Shown here one piece after another: positions 1-11,128 of a stretch of 64,000 nt of DNA; the first letter of the stretch is position 1, and each line of letters begins with the position of its first letter. A program made the position numbers and the translations under genes. A model generated the notes under the pieces. The model saw only the letters and a list, made by a program, of their open reading frames with translations, was not told the DNA's origin and searched no databases. Origin of the DNA: Letharia columbiana (taxonomy: Eukaryota; Ascomycota; Lecanoromycetes; Lecanorales; Parmeliaceae); contig NW_023501057.1 in the NCBI RefSeq assembly GCF_014066305.1, positions 1-64,000 of the forward strand, written 5' to 3'.

Positions 1-1857
1 ATGGAAGGATGGACAAGCTGAGACCGCCAGGGCGTGCTATGGCAAGGCATCAGGAAGCCAACAGTCATCGTAGATGGTGCAGGCGCGAGAAATTCGGAAG
101 GTGGCTGGCTGAGATAGTATTTGGTGTGTTGGTTGCGGAGATAGGTCATAACTGTAAGTGGGGCGGTTTGGTGCGATGTTGTCGTTACAATCGCGATACT
201 GATGTTGACGATGAACAGAAGGGCAAGAAGAAAACGCTTGGCTGTGAATTGTGAAGACCGCGGAATGGCTAGGGAGACACCAGGAAGAAAAAACGTCGTG
301 AAGGGTACCGCAGCGAGTATGTGAAGAAGAGGGAGGAGAGGGTAGACGAATCTGACTTCCTTATGAGGAATGAATGACAGTACACACGGAACCAGGATCG
401 CTGTCGTGGCGAGTTGATATTTGATGGTTTTCGTAGAAGTGGAGTCGTTGAGGTATTGGGGAGGATGATCGGGAGGGAAGAGGGATTGCCAGATGCCGAT
501 CAAGCCGAATGGAAGGAAAGTCGTCAAAAGCAGTGGGTATCCTTGCGATAGGTAATAGTGCCAGTCGTTTCTGCCGTAGAATACTGCGAGGGTTTGTGCG
601 ATATTGAAATAGAGGAACCGAAAGGGGGGAAATGTCCATTGTTCGTAGTAGAGACGGTCAACAAGTGTGGAAAGCATCAACATTAAAGACCTGGAGAGTT
701 GGTAAGCCACGCTAGGTTGACTACGACGAGAAACTTACCCGCAAAGACAGGCCTCTGTCAGTAAGACCATGCGCTCCTGCTTAGTAGCAGGGAGAAAAGA
801 CAGAGAGGAGATGTGGACCCATATCTGCGTACCCTCCCAAGGTAACGACAGCATTTTTCCATGCGTCGTGATACGCAATAGCGCGAAGGTAGCAAAGCAT
901 ATCCAAATCAGAATGTTGGTTGGTCGTAGTATACAAGCCAAAGCAGCAAGCAACAGACAGCGACGAAGTCTATTTTTCGAGTCAGGATTTTGCTTGCGAT
1001 CCCAGAAATCGGTCACCAACTTTGCCTTCTCGTCAACATCGCTTTGCTTCTCGTTTATGCGCAGACCGTCATTATCAATCTCATCGTCTTCTTCTGCGTC
1101 CATCGACCACTGCCAAGGCCAGAAATTCAGCGCAACAACCGTCATGGTTGTTTCGAGGCAATTGGAAAGCGTGCGCGTCGAGCAGAACCATTGCCATGGA
1201 CTGCAAACCGTGAGGGCGAGCTATAGAATCAGAGACCCTAGCAATCAGCTGACGCTCTGACTCGTCCAAAGTGGATATCATTGGCGCTACATACAGCCGC
1301 CCATGCTTCATTACTGCCTGATCCGTAGACACATTCCCCAAGTTTCCACGTGTAGTAATCCCCCAGCGCAGCGAAGATGGCCTGGGTTACTTTTGGCGCG
1401 GCTACTAGAAGGTCGGCGCGGTATGTGGGAGACAGATGCAGGACCCAGGAGAGGCCTGACGACAGCCTATACACGGCGGCAAAGATTGCAGGATGAATCG
1501 CAGAACGAAGGTGATGCCTCCACTCCTGCGCCGGCCCTTAGCAATCGTCATTCATGGCTTGTTTGTTTGTTTGCTTACCCAGGTGATCCATGCTCCGCTC
1601 TCAGCTCCAAACGCTATCTCCCATGCCGGCTCGAGCGATTGGAAAAATTCGTCAGGTTGAAAGAAGGTCTTGATACTCAACGCGTTAAGAATCCTGAATG
1701 CGAGCAGAAATAACAATATGTCTTGCGAAACGGACACCTCTTTGACTCGTTCTAAGACGTGTCTCCGGAAACTCTTGTTGTCATCGAGGTAGATGGAATT
1801 ATCGAGGCCAAACTTGGTTGAGGCCTGCGGTATGGGTGTCGTCTGGGGCGATGACAT
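1..1857 (-). CDS. gpi10: GPI mannosyltransferase 3 (PIG-B/Gpi10 family), 3' end cut by the window
   Basis: ER membrane mannosyltransferase that adds the third mannose to the glycosylphosphatidylinositol precursor (known role of the GT22 family PIG-B/Gpi10). I read four exons: 1857-1579, 1525-1295, 1220-739 and 690-1, joined by GT-AG introns with the frame kept throughout, giving about 560 residues before the window edge. Diagnostic stretches are [15 protein letters not shown] near residue 70, then a [18 protein letters not shown] junction across intron 1, [11 protein letters not shown], and [14 protein letters not shown] at the left edge. Many hydrophobic helices alternate with short loops. 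The start at 1857 gives a short charged N-terminus before the first helix. The C-terminal few dozen residues lie outside. It is divergently arranged with the ornithine aminotransferase gene. Confidence 0.93.
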
Positions 1858-2359
1858 TGCCTCGCATTTGCCTTGGGCGAATGCTCATGCCCAGGGTAAT
1901 GAAGTTTGGGGAACACGGCGCAAAAGAGGACTCGCGGGACAACTGAGGTACTTGCCAAGCCAACAGGGCTGGGCTGATGGTGGCCGTCGGAGATAAGGTA
2001 ATCCCCGCGAGCCCTATGAGAATGAGCCCTACGAACCCCACGAGCCCCACCAAAAGACCGAGAGGCCGTCGCCTACATGCAGCCTCTACTCCTCTAAAAG
2101 CAGGTACACACGAATCTGTTGAAAACTTACAAGAAAACCCCTACATTTACGGCTTATGACCCATTGAAAGGCCACCAATTGCACTCAAAGGCCTCCTACA
2201 CGAAAAACTCTTCTCTCCACCCCCCACCCTGCTAGAAAGCCACATCTTTCGCCCCTTGGTACTCCTCTCTGCTTCCAAGTACAAAAACATTCCTCCATTT
2301 TCAGTGTTTTGTCGTTTGGAAACCCAACGAGACCCAAAAGCAATCCATTCACGCCCAAC
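1858..2359. promoter_or_regulatory. Divergent intergenic region gpi10 / ornithine aminotransferase
   Basis: About 500 bases separate two outward-reading start codons, so both promoters must lie here. The right half is rich in C and CT tracts (around 2200-2350), a common composition of fungal 5' leaders. I see no clear TATA box, uORF pattern or repeat. Confidence 0.5.
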
Positions 2360-4076
2360 ATGGCACCAGCGGCTTCTCTTCACACGAATAACCATGCAGA
2401 TGGCAACATTAATAGTACCACATTGAAAGCAACCGCGCCCTCATTCCACCCAACAGGAACCCCAGATCCATCCAAATATCACGCTGCCTCGACGAACGAA
2501 GCCATTAGCAGTGAACACACCCACGCGGCCCATAACTACCATCCGCTTCCCATCGTCTTCTCCAGAGCTGCAGGCTGTTCTGTTTGGGATCCTGAGGGCA
2601 ACGAGTATGTGTGATCTTCCTAGCCGACTTCCCTATTCGGTACCAGACTTCGACTGGCGAGACATTTTTCAAATGCAAAAGCTCCTCTTACTTCCCCGAT
2701 TTGTCTTTTGAACCAAGTGTTTGGCCCAAAGGAGTCACGCTGACTCTAAGATGCGTAGGTATCTCGACTTTCTCTCGGCTTATGGCGCTGTCAATCAAGG
2801 CCACTGCCATCCAGAATTGGTCAAAGCCTTGATTGAACAAGCATCAAGGCTGACACTGAGCTCGCGAGCCTTCTATAACGATGTCTTCCCTAAATTTGCA
2901 GAATTTGTTACCAAATTCTTCGGATTTGATATGGTCCTGCCAATGAACACTGGGGCCGAAGCGGTCGAGACAGCCGTAAAGATCGCAAGGAAATGGGGCT
3001 ACAAGACGAAAGGCATCCCACCAAATGAAGCATTGGTCTTGAGTGTAACGGAGAACTTCCATGGCAGGACAGTAAGCGATCTTTTTAATCATGTGAATCG
3101 ATTCTGGGTGCTCATAGACCTCTTTTAGTTCTCCGCAATCTCCATGTCCACTGATTCTGAATCTCGAGACAATTATGGCCCTTTCGTGCCGAATCTTGGC
3201 TCTCATTGTCCTAAGACAGGGAAGGATCTTCACTATAACGACATTGATGGACTCAAGTCTGCATTTTTGGCACATGGGCACAAAATCGCAGGCTTCCTGG
3301 TCGAGCCTATCCAAGGCGAAGCAGGGATCGTTGTGCCTGCCGATAACTATCTCAAGGACATTCGAGACCTCTGTGACAAACACAACGTACTCATGATCTG
3401 TGATGAGATTCAGAGTGGTATTGCAAGGACTGGCAAGCTGTTATGCCATGAGTGGAGCGGTATCAAGCCTGACTTGGTGCTTCTGGGCAAGGCAATCTCC
3501 GGGGGCATGTACCCAGTGTCGTGTGTCCTGGGCTCGAAAGACATCATGCTGACGATCGAGCCTGGCACTCATGGGTCAACGTACGGTGGAAATCCACTTG
3601 GTTGTGCTGTCGCTATTCGAGCTCTGGAAATAGTCAGAGATGAGGATATGGTCAACCGTGCCCAAGAACTGGGCGAGCTATTCCGCAATGGGATTGAGAA
3701 ACTCAACAATCCAATGATAAAGACGGTCCGAGGCAAAGGTCTTTTCAATGCCGTAGTCATCGACGAGACGAAGACAGGAGGCCATAGTGCCTGGGATCTG
3801 TGTATGCTGATGAAGGAGAAGGGCTTATTGGTGGGCAGAGCTCTGAGGATTGCCCATGTGAAGAATAGTGGAGATGCTGATGATTCGAAGGCGAAACCGA
3901 CACATCAGAATATCATTCGCCTCACGCCTCCGCTTGTCATCACTGAACAGGAAATTCAGAAAGCCTTGAAGATCATGGATGACGCAATGAAGGAGCTTCC
4001 GTCTCTGAAGGGAAAGGAGGAGGACAAGGTGATTCCTGAGCCAGAGAAAAATGTCAAGATCATGGTCGATAATTAA
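2360..4076 (+). CDS. car2: Ornithine aminotransferase (PLP fold-type I, class III)
   Basis: Converts ornithine and 2-oxoglutarate to glutamate semialdehyde and glutamate in arginine catabolism; usually cytosolic in fungi. Three exons: 2360-2604, 2759-3071 and 3129-4076, summing to 501 residues. The joins rebuild family-typical sequence: [20 protein letters not shown] over intron 1 and FHGRT/FSAISMS over intron 2. Further support is [20 protein letters not shown] for cofactor phosphate binding, [13 protein letters not shown] with the PLP-contacting Asp, and the Schiff-base Lys in [14 protein letters not shown]. The length is slightly long because of an N-terminal extension and an acidic/lysine-rich tail (last ~30 residues). 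The start at 2360 follows a C-rich leader; the N-terminus is not obviously mitochondrial. High confidence on family; substrate follows from the close match to fungal OATs. Confidence 0.95.
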
Positions 4077-5123
4077 TCATATGAGGCTGGAATCGAACAG
4101 AAAATGCCTCATTGCCGTGGGATATTATTGCATTTCGAAATCGTATTATTCTACATGGACATCAGTTGGGGGAAAACTGTGCATTTGCTTGAGAGTTCAT
4201 CGGGAGCGGAGCAGCATTTGGTCTTGATGATACCAGATAGTTAGAGCACCAAGAAAATGAGTACTTTAGTAATGTAGCTGATCTTACCAAGCTCGGCAGA
4301 CGCGTCGAATGTAACTCATTCGGGCTTAGCGCGTCATTAGCGTCTTGAAGATGAAAATAAAATCACAATCTGCTTTCAATTTCTTTTCCTTCCGCATCAA
4401 AAAAGCAACGGAACCAGCCACGACCATTGTTTAGCCGAAATGGATTCTACAGCAATGTGTTGCCATGTGACATCGCGTTACAGTGGTTCCGGAGATCAAG
4501 TTCAAAGCCCGGATAAATAGGAAGTTTCCTTCTCGATGAGTCTTTTTAGTTAAGGGCGATGGGATGGGAATGTCGATAGATGGGCTACATGCTTTCAGTC
4601 TGGGTGTTTAGTTCGCGTTCTCAGTTGTCAGTTGTTCAGTCTTGTGTCGACTCATTAGATGCGTTCAATGCCAAGTACTACAGGAAAGATGGCGTGTCTG
4701 CTGCATCACGCGTTCGTTCGTGCTTTTAATATAAATTCGATCGCTTGCGGCCTGGCTCGGGAATGAATACGGCTAACTTTTCTTTCAACATCATCTAAAA
4801 CTGGCAATCTCTCATTCCTGCAGTTTGTTGTGATGTTTTCGTGCCTGGCATTCCTCGCTTGGGATCTCCAAGATATGCAATTAACAGCACGTCTCCCAGC
4901 CATCACTTATAACTCGACTGCCGTTTCGAGTCTTCAACTTTGCTCCCCCACGCTCTTGACCCTGCATCTGTTCGTCTTTGCTGCAAAACCATTTAGCTTT
5001 CCTACAGTCGCTCTTTTTCGCATCGAAACTCTATCCCATCCAAGTTCCATCCAAAGCCATCAGCCCGTTCAATCGCATCATCATAACCCCCTCGACCAAT
5101 AATCCGTTGGCCCGATAATCGCC
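4077..5123. other. Intergenic: 3' flank of OAT and promoter of the GPI-anchored protein gene
   Basis: No gene can be supported. The part from about 4900 to 5120 is pyrimidine-rich with repeated ATCC/CATC words and runs into the next start codon, typical of a long fungal 5' leader. The one plus-strand open frame here (from 4830) has no recognisable domain and lies in that leader. Confidence 0.5.
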
Positions 5124-6128
5124 ATGAAGCAGACAGCTATCGCCGCCGCCTTTCTGGCAGCCGGTGCCACGGCGCAGAACTCGACGTCAACAAGGACTGA
5201 ATATTATAACACTTGCTCGATCTCCTCCGGGGGTATCGTAACGGCCGCCGTCACAGAAACCTACTGTCCGCCATGCGAGGCGGCGGGTATGACGACTTTT
5301 GCCGGTGGATCTCTCACGACGTACACGACTAAATTCCTCCAGGTTTGCCCCACCGGTCTTGCGGAGGCAACCTACACTGTCACCGAACCCTGCCCAAGCA
5401 CCGGTCTTGCACGAGGATCTGGCTATGTTCCACAAGGATTCACTGTAACGACTGTGCCATGCTCTGTCTGCGAAGCAGGCAAGTCACAGTATGCGCAGAC
5501 CACGCCCGGCCCCGCTCTCGCTTCCGCTCTCGCTGCTCCAGCACCGGCCCCCACAGTCCCAACTGCGCTAGCCAAACCCGGAAGTGCCGCACCACCTGCT
5601 GCTGCTGGCGCCCCTGCCGCTGGTGCCCCTGCTGCTCCTGCCGCTGCCGGTGCCGCATCGCCCGCCAACGCTGAAAATGCTGCCGTAGCTCCTGGTGCTG
5701 CAGCTCCCGCCGAGAGTGGCGCTGCATCTCCCGCCGAGAGTGGTGCTGCATCTCCTGCCGAGAGTGGTGCTGCCTCTCCCGCCGAGAATGGCGCTGCAGC
5801 TCCCGCCGAGAGTGGCGCTGCAGCTCCCGCCGAGAGTGGCGCTGCATCTCCCGCCGAGAGTGGTGCTGCATCTCCTGCCGAGAATGGCGCTGCATCTCCC
5901 GCCGAGAATGGCGCCGCAGCTCCGGCTGGATCGTCTGCCGGAGCCCCTGCATCTTACCCACTTCCATCTCAGGCTGGCCAGGTCGCCCTTGCGAGTGGCG
6001 CCCCAGCCTCCAACGGTAACAGCACTGTTCCCTTCAAGGGTGCTGCGAGCCTAGTTTCGGCGATCGAGATCTCATCCTTCATAACTGTACTGGTGACTCT
6101 CATTACTGGATTCGCTTTTGTACTATGA
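5124..6128 (+). CDS. GPI-anchored cell-surface protein with Ala/Ser/Pro/Glu octapeptide repeats
   Basis: Single-exon 334-residue protein. Residues 1-17 form a signal peptide (MKQTAIAAAFLAAGATA) ending in an AxA-Q type site. Residues ~20-130 are Thr-rich with eight cysteines arranged as singles and CPPC/CSVC pairs, resembling fungal wall proteins with VTETYCPPC-like motifs. Residues ~190-270 are nine near-identical 8-residue units of the form A-A-x-P-A-E-[SN]-G encoded by a 24-bp tandem repeat. The C-terminus is a hydrophobic tail (SSFITVLVTLITGFAFVL) after a small-residue region, as expected for GPI attachment. It is probably an O-glycosylated wall protein; no catalytic domain is visible. Function is unknown. 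The upstream gpi10 is a GPI-synthesis gene, but the neighbourhood is likely coincidence. Confidence 0.82.
   Translation: MKQTAIAAAFLAAGATAQNSTSTRTEYYNTCSISSGGIVTAAVTETYCPPCEAAGMTTFAGGSLTTYTTKFLQVCPTGLAEATYTVTEPCPSTGLARGSGYVPQGFTVTTVPCSVCEAGKSQYAQTTPGPALASALAAPAPAPTVPTALAKPGSAAPPAAAGAPAAGAPAAPAAAGAASPANAENAAVAPGAAAPAESGAASPAESGAASPAESGAASPAENGAAAPAESGAAAPAESGAASPAESGAASPAENGAASPAENGAAAPAGSSAGAPASYPLPSQAGQVALASGAPASNGNSTVPFKGAASLVSAIEISSFITVLVTLITGFAFVL
5697..5936 (+). repeat. 24-bp in-frame tandem repeat (9 full copies plus a degenerate tenth)
   Basis: Period-24 units beginning GCTGCA(or T)CTCCCGCC run from 5697 to 5912, with a diverged unit to 5936. Units differ mostly at third positions and at AGT/AAT (Ser/Asn), so copies have diverged by point change but kept frame. 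Such arrays are length-polymorphic between fungal isolates. Confidence 0.9.
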
Positions 6129-6672
6129 TCAACAACACCAAGAAGGATCAATAGCTACGCTTCGTTTTTGGTTTAGGTATGCTCCTTTAAAGTGTTCATT
6201 TTACCTGGCATGTGTTAACCTCTTTACCCTAGGCGTTGATTGGATGCGTCACTGTTGTATTCGATTAAGGTATTTGTTACCATTGTGGAAGCTGGACTGA
6301 AGGACTTTATTTACGTGGGATGATACTCTGATGTTACAATAATTATCAATACTATTATCTTCACCCCTTCTCATCTTGACCGATCTGTGGTCTATGCTCA
6401 TCAAATCTGATCACAACTTCCAGTGCTTTGTTGTCCCTTTGTCACTACATGGTGACTCAACCAAGATCTTGTGCGTCCCATGATGTAATCTTTGTTCTTT
6501 ATCCAGCAAGTCATTGTTCATAGATTGTTGGTAACAACACCTCTTTGTTGCTTTTTAAGCCACATTGCTCTTCAACCCTTCACCAACCCTTCAACAACCC
6601 AACCACCTTGCGCTGCAATCATATCATCGTTGATATACTCACACAGGCAGTATCAATTCGCAGTACATCATC
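6129..6672. other. Intergenic, no gene seen
   Basis: AT-richer 3' flank of the GPI-protein gene followed by a leader rich in CAACCC/CTTCAAC words just before the next ATG. Small open frames here have no family resemblance. Confidence 0.45.
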
Positions 6673-8757
6673 ATGGCGCCCGGCGCGTCCTCCATCAACG
6701 ACGGATTCCAAGAATTCTATGCGCCACGTACCACAGAGCCCTCTTCAACATACCAACAACAGTCGATGCCGCCGGCCGAGCATCAAAAACCCCAAAGGTC
6801 GATCGGACTCCACAACTCCCGAGGTCCCGTGGATCGTACCAAACCTGACGACGACGACCAAATACAAACAGGCTGTTTCAGGGAGATTAAGAACTACAAG
6901 GCTGGAGACGAGTTCCTTTTGCTATGGAAGTGGGTAGATGACTTCATGGACAAACGGCGAGCTAAGATCAAATCCAGCAAGTCACATAATGTCAACAGGT
7001 CAACTTCACGACAACCCAAGTCAACTCCCTCTTCATCACGCAAGGCCCGTCAAGTGCCCAGGCCAGCAGTTACCCCATCACCGGAAGCAGGGAGAAGACA
7101 GGCTACAGACAGAGAAGACACGCGTGAGTACATTGCTCAACGTCATACGCCGTGGGGCGAGCTCATTTATTTGTACCAAAATTGGAAGGACCAACAAGCT
7201 AAGAAGAAAGCAGATCAAGCAAGACAGAAAAGGGGCGAGGAGATCGCCAGGAGCCAGGCCACCGTGAGAAGGGACGAGTCACCTCGCGGTCGCTCAACAA
7301 ACCGACGTGAGCCTCGTCGAAATGCCCCGTCGCCACCAGATCAAGATCATGCAGCCGACTCCCAGCCAGGCATAGCAAGGAAGCCAATTCCTATCTACAA
7401 CAAGAAGAGAGGAGAGGTTCAAAAGCACGCCGTCAAGATCGCTCAGCTACCTCCAGTACATAACAGCGTTCATCTTCAGCACACCCCGTCGAACAACTAT
7501 CGCGCCACACCTTCGCCTGCTCGTGGCCAGAAGGACAAGTTCAATCGCAATACACATTTTTCCGACTTCCTTCACCAGGAGCATAACGCGCCGTCCGCTC
7601 TGTTGGGCGAAACGGAAGGGACCTACGCCGGACCAGGTGAAGACGCCGATTTGGTGCGCAACAGCCACTTCTCATCAATTCTCGATCCCGCCAAAGCGAT
7701 CAAGAAAGCCAAAGAGGCCGAGAAAGCGAAAGGCCCCAAATGTTACATCTGCGGGACTGCGTCCACGAACAGCCCCGGAGGCTACCGCGACAATATTACA
7801 AACCTGTGGGTCTGCGTAGCTTGCCAGCAACAGGAAGACACTTGCCCCGTCCAATGCACCGTCTGCGGTGCAGATTCCCCTGATACCGGTTATGCGAGTA
7901 ATGGGTTGTGGATGTGCAAAGCATGCCGAAGCCCGACAACGCCGAAGGAGCTGCCGCCGTCGCCAAAGTTTTCTCGCAAAGCCACATCAAAGCCGAAGCC
8001 GGCCTCAAGGCTCAACGACCATAGCTCTCATGCTTCGCTAGCCAGTCACGCTGTGCCCATCTCGGAGTACGACAGTGATCATCTCTACTCCGACGACTCG
8101 TACGAGACACGCGCGACCACGCCCCTATCCAAGAGGCCAATCGGACTCGGTATCACACTCCAAGACTCGGAAGAGGAGGAGGAGGAGGAATTCCGGCCCA
8201 TACCCCCGCTCAAAGACAGCAAATACTACCAAGACTCCCCGACCCTCCCAGCCATGGACTACAACCGATCCTACCTCCGCAAACCGGGCACGAAACACCC
8301 GTACGCGCCCTCGTCGGCATCGACAGCACCAAGGACAGCCCCAGCCTCCTTCGCTCCCGACCTCCCCGGAGCCAAAACCTCCAAGAAACAGCGCCGTCAG
8401 CAAGACCGGTCCTTCAACCCGACCACTTACCCATACCCGTCTCCGCCCGGCACACCGACGCCGCTCCACAAGCCGAGGCCGGCCAGCAGCGTCTATCCGA
8501 CCGACGAGCCCGCCATCGACTTCCCGTACCCGCCTCCCCCGATCCCTCAACAGTTTGCGCATCGGCCGAAGAGGTCCAGTTCCGTCAGTCCCGGAACGCG
8601 TTCGAAAGCGGCCTTGGCTCGTACGGAGCCGGCGAGTCCGAGATCGCAGTCGTCGCCCGTGAGCACGGAGGGTGGACGGACGGGACTCAATAGACGCTCC
8701 TCGTGGTATGATTTTTGGAAGCCGGTTTTTGAGAAGCCGGGGGAGGGAAGCCCTTGA
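6673..8757 (+). CDS. Large disordered protein with two tandem zinc-ribbon-like motifs, function unknown
   Basis: Single-exon 694-residue protein that I do not recognise. N-terminal ~120 residues include a short WKWVDDFMDKRRAKIK segment and a second similar ELIYLYQNWKDQQ segment, perhaps helical. Residues ~355-420 carry two CxxC...CxxC pairs: CYICG...CVACQ and CTVCG...CKACR, each about 28 residues apart, with matching aromatic-V/M-C-x-A-C second halves, so a tandem duplicated zinc ribbon is likely. The remainder is low complexity, rich in Pro, Ser, Arg and Lys, with an acidic run (DSEEEEEEE) near residue 500. The composition suggests a nuclear or scaffold protein, but that is inference. The start at 6673 follows a leader and a good purine context. 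Confidence 0.75.
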   Translation: MAPGASSINDGFQEFYAPRTTEPSSTYQQQSMPPAEHQKPQRSIGLHNSRGPVDRTKPDDDDQIQTGCFREIKNYKAGDEFLLLWKWVDDFMDKRRAKIKSSKSHNVNRSTSRQPKSTPSSSRKARQVPRPAVTPSPEAGRRQATDREDTREYIAQRHTPWGELIYLYQNWKDQQAKKKADQARQKRGEEIARSQATVRRDESPRGRSTNRREPRRNAPSPPDQDHAADSQPGIARKPIPIYNKKRGEVQKHAVKIAQLPPVHNSVHLQHTPSNNYRATPSPARGQKDKFNRNTHFSDFLHQEHNAPSALLGETEGTYAGPGEDADLVRNSHFSSILDPAKAIKKAKEAEKAKGPKCYICGTASTNSPGGYRDNITNLWVCVACQQQEDTCPVQCTVCGADSPDTGYASNGLWMCKACRSPTTPKELPPSPKFSRKATSKPKPASRLNDHSSHASLASHAVPISEYDSDHLYSDDSYETRATTPLSKRPIGLGITLQDSEEEEEEEFRPIPPLKDSKYYQDSPTLPAMDYNRSYLRKPGTKHPYAPSSASTAPRTAPASFAPDLPGAKTSKKQRRQQDRSFNPTTYPYPSPPGTPTPLHKPRPASSVYPTDEPAIDFPYPPPPIPQQFAHRPKRSSSVSPGTRSKAALARTEPASPRSQSSPVSTEGGRTGLNRRSSWYDFWKPVFEKPGEGSP

Positions 8758-9218
8758 GAAGGGAAGAGGTTGGGGTGAGTGAGATTGTTGGACATTGCCT
8801 ACAAACTTAGCATTAATTTTAGCATTAATTTTAGCTGATGAAAACCATGAACACATTAAAGTCACTGCTTGCACATATTGAGACTCCAAGGACCATCTGA
8901 GACTCATATCTGATGTTTCCGAATTTAAGAAAGGTCATACCCACACTGGAACTCCAAACTCTTTCCCCCAATCTGCAGGTCCTCAACATGCTGTTCCTCG
9001 CAAGGATAGGCAAGACTCTACGAAACCCCCAGTGAAGGTATTTGACACCACAGCCGCGCCTGCGAAGGTGGGGAAAACCCTCTTGTTCCCACGTAAAATA
9101 GAGCAACTGCAAAGACAAATGGTACGAATCCTGAGAGTTGAACGACTTAGCACACTGAGCCGCGACCCATACTGTAAGCCAGTAAGCCAATCCACTGGTG
9201 AGCTCGGTTGATCCAGTC
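8758..9218. other. Intergenic, no gene seen
   Basis: 3' flank of the zinc-ribbon gene, including a direct repeat of TTAGCATTAATTTTAGC at about 8808-8836. Open frames on either strand lack recognisable composition. Confidence 0.4.
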
Positions 9219-10609
9219 TCAGAGCCAGTCCCGCCTTGTGTCATAGTATTCTAAAGCACTCCTGATATTCTGTTTCAAGTATGAAGAGAGTCCCGAGTAG
9301 TAGAAGAAGGTGCTCGGAGTGTTCGATGACGATGGTGTCAGGATGGCGTCGTGATATTTCGCTGCCCATGAGGTCACCCCTCTTCCCTCAATCCTACAGC
9401 CAGGCGAAGCAACACTCAACCACAACGGGACCAATAGCGTCACCGCCGCTATCTGACCAAATGTCCACCGGCTGTCCGAGTCGTCATTTCCCGCGTTCTG
9501 AGCGATCTTCGTTGTTGGAAACTCCGCAATTCGAAGACAGGCCACGGTTGGCTCATCGCGATGGTGGGTACCGCAATGAAGAGGCATGATCGATAATCAA
9601 CAGCCAGAGCTGTTCTTGGACTGCGGACTCGTTGACAAGCCGTTTTTTGGTGCCTTTGCAGCCTGTTTTAGTATGCGCCGAAGATAAAGACGATCCTAAT
9701 AAATTGTCTCCTGATTCGACACTGCATTAGCACCTGCAGTACAAGCTGTCTCGATCACATTCCGCTCAGTTGTTGAAATGAGTTAACCTTATTTTGCACC
9801 TACCCCACTCGATCCAAAACTCTCCATCATCCTGCTCATGAACGGATAGATATACAGCAACGAACACAGTGCGAATAGGAGAAACCTCGATTGCTCTTTG
9901 CGGCTTTGCTGGCCCTGAGGAGTACTGGCGTGGTCCAGCTGCGGCTCACGAAGGAGGCCAGGATTGAACGCCACATACACAAGTGGGAGAATGGTCAACA
10001 AGGACACGGCCCAGGCAATCTTAGCGGTGCTATCTCCCATACCGCGGGCACTGATCCCGAAGTCGAGGCGGGTGAGTACGACGATGCAGGCGAGTTGGAT
10101 GGAGAATGTGAAGAAGACGGCACAGTCGTAGAAAGAGCTGCAGCCCCATCCGCTACGGAAATGTACCGATCCAGCAAATAGGGGTGATCTGCATTCGTTC
10201 GTTGTTCGTTCTTAGGACGAAGAGGATGTATAGCAAGGATCATTGATCGAGGCATCATTGTAAAGGATGTACACTGAACGGACAGGTTGCGGCCAAAAAA
10301 GATGGAGGCTCAACGCCAAACCGAAGATAAAAGAGAAAGCCAGTGCTCGAAACTCCTAATGGCTCCTGCGACTGGAACGAAAGAGGTAAAAGTGAGCATC
10401 TCGAAAGGCAGTCTCCGTGGGATGGTCTGCAATCCATGTGTGGTATACAATGTTGCGTAGCGATGTCACGAATCTCGGAGTAAAAGGTTCTCTGACAAGC
10501 TCTGTCGTTAGGTGCTGAGGCGTTGCAGCATCGGTGGAAGATATTGGGAAACAAAGTCCATTGGAGGGTGCGTATTACTCGCACTGCTCCTCATGTCCTC
10601 TGCAGCCAT
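9219..10609 (-). pseudogene. Decayed multi-pass membrane protein gene
   Basis: Reading the minus strand, blocks of clearly protein-like sequence occur in changing frames. A possible N-terminus starts at 10609. Next come a stretch containing RNIVYHTWIADHPTETAF, a helix-like ALAFSFIFGLALSLHLFWP, then FTFSIQLACIVVLTRLDFGI and SLLTILPLVYVAFNPGLL followed by FLLFALCSLLYIYPFMSRM (about 9800-10130). Last are VQEQLWLLIIDHASSLRYPPSR and a final WTFGQIAAVTLLVPLW block near 9450-9500. In-frame stops separate several blocks, and where an intron donor is expected after YPPSR the sequence reads CGATGAG rather than CGGTGAG. I therefore favour a pseudogene, but a gene with unusual introns is not excluded. 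The family is unrecognised; it resembles fungal integral membrane proteins of the 7-helix type. Confidence 0.4.
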
Positions 10610-11128
10610 TTCTGCGAAATCAGTTCGCTTGTGATTGCTCGAGCGTCCCGTCGAGGTTGGAAATCGAGGGAGAAGACATCGAAGTCTGTCTGCAAGCATA
10701 GGGAGCCTTGAAATACTTGATTTTCGCTGCAGCTGGCATAGAATGCATGGACGATACAGAAAGACTCTTATGCCCATCATCTCCAAGAAGCGTAAGGCGG
10801 CCTGCATTAGCCTGAATCATCAAGAGGTGTTCCCATTGGACGCACGTATGCAGGTGCTCGTTTTCAGTAGGCTTCGGCGATCCTGCAGCCTTGCACGCTT
10901 TACGACTCGGTTCATGATCCCTTCTTTCCTATCTTGCGAGAACAACTCTCAGACCTGAGTTTCAACCAGAATGCAATACTGGCTATAAAGCGGTATTGAC
11001 GTCTCAATGCCATCCCCATTGCCTCTGCCACTTCCTTGAAAGTCCGATCTCACACTCATCACATTCCCAAAGCCTTTTATAGATCAGCCTTCCACCACTC
11101 AATTCACAAGAACCCCCATTTCCTCACC
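10610..11128. other. Intergenic, with a 28-bp word repeated downstream
   Basis: No convincing gene. Bases 10829-10856 (GTTCCCATTGG...GCAGGTG) recur with two differences at 11297-11324, on either side of the broken zygote-specific-like copy. The sequence from about 10985 has the look of that copy's promoter (TATAAAGC near 10983, CT-rich leader). Confidence 0.4.

Noticed and set aside
5440..5967. 175-codon minus-strand ORF made of RREMQRHS-like repeats
   Set aside because: Shadow of the 24-bp repeat in the GPI-anchored protein gene on the other strand.
8125..8907. 260-codon minus-strand ORF
   Set aside because: Antisense to the GC-rich 3' part of the zinc-ribbon gene; Arg/Gly-rich composition without domains.
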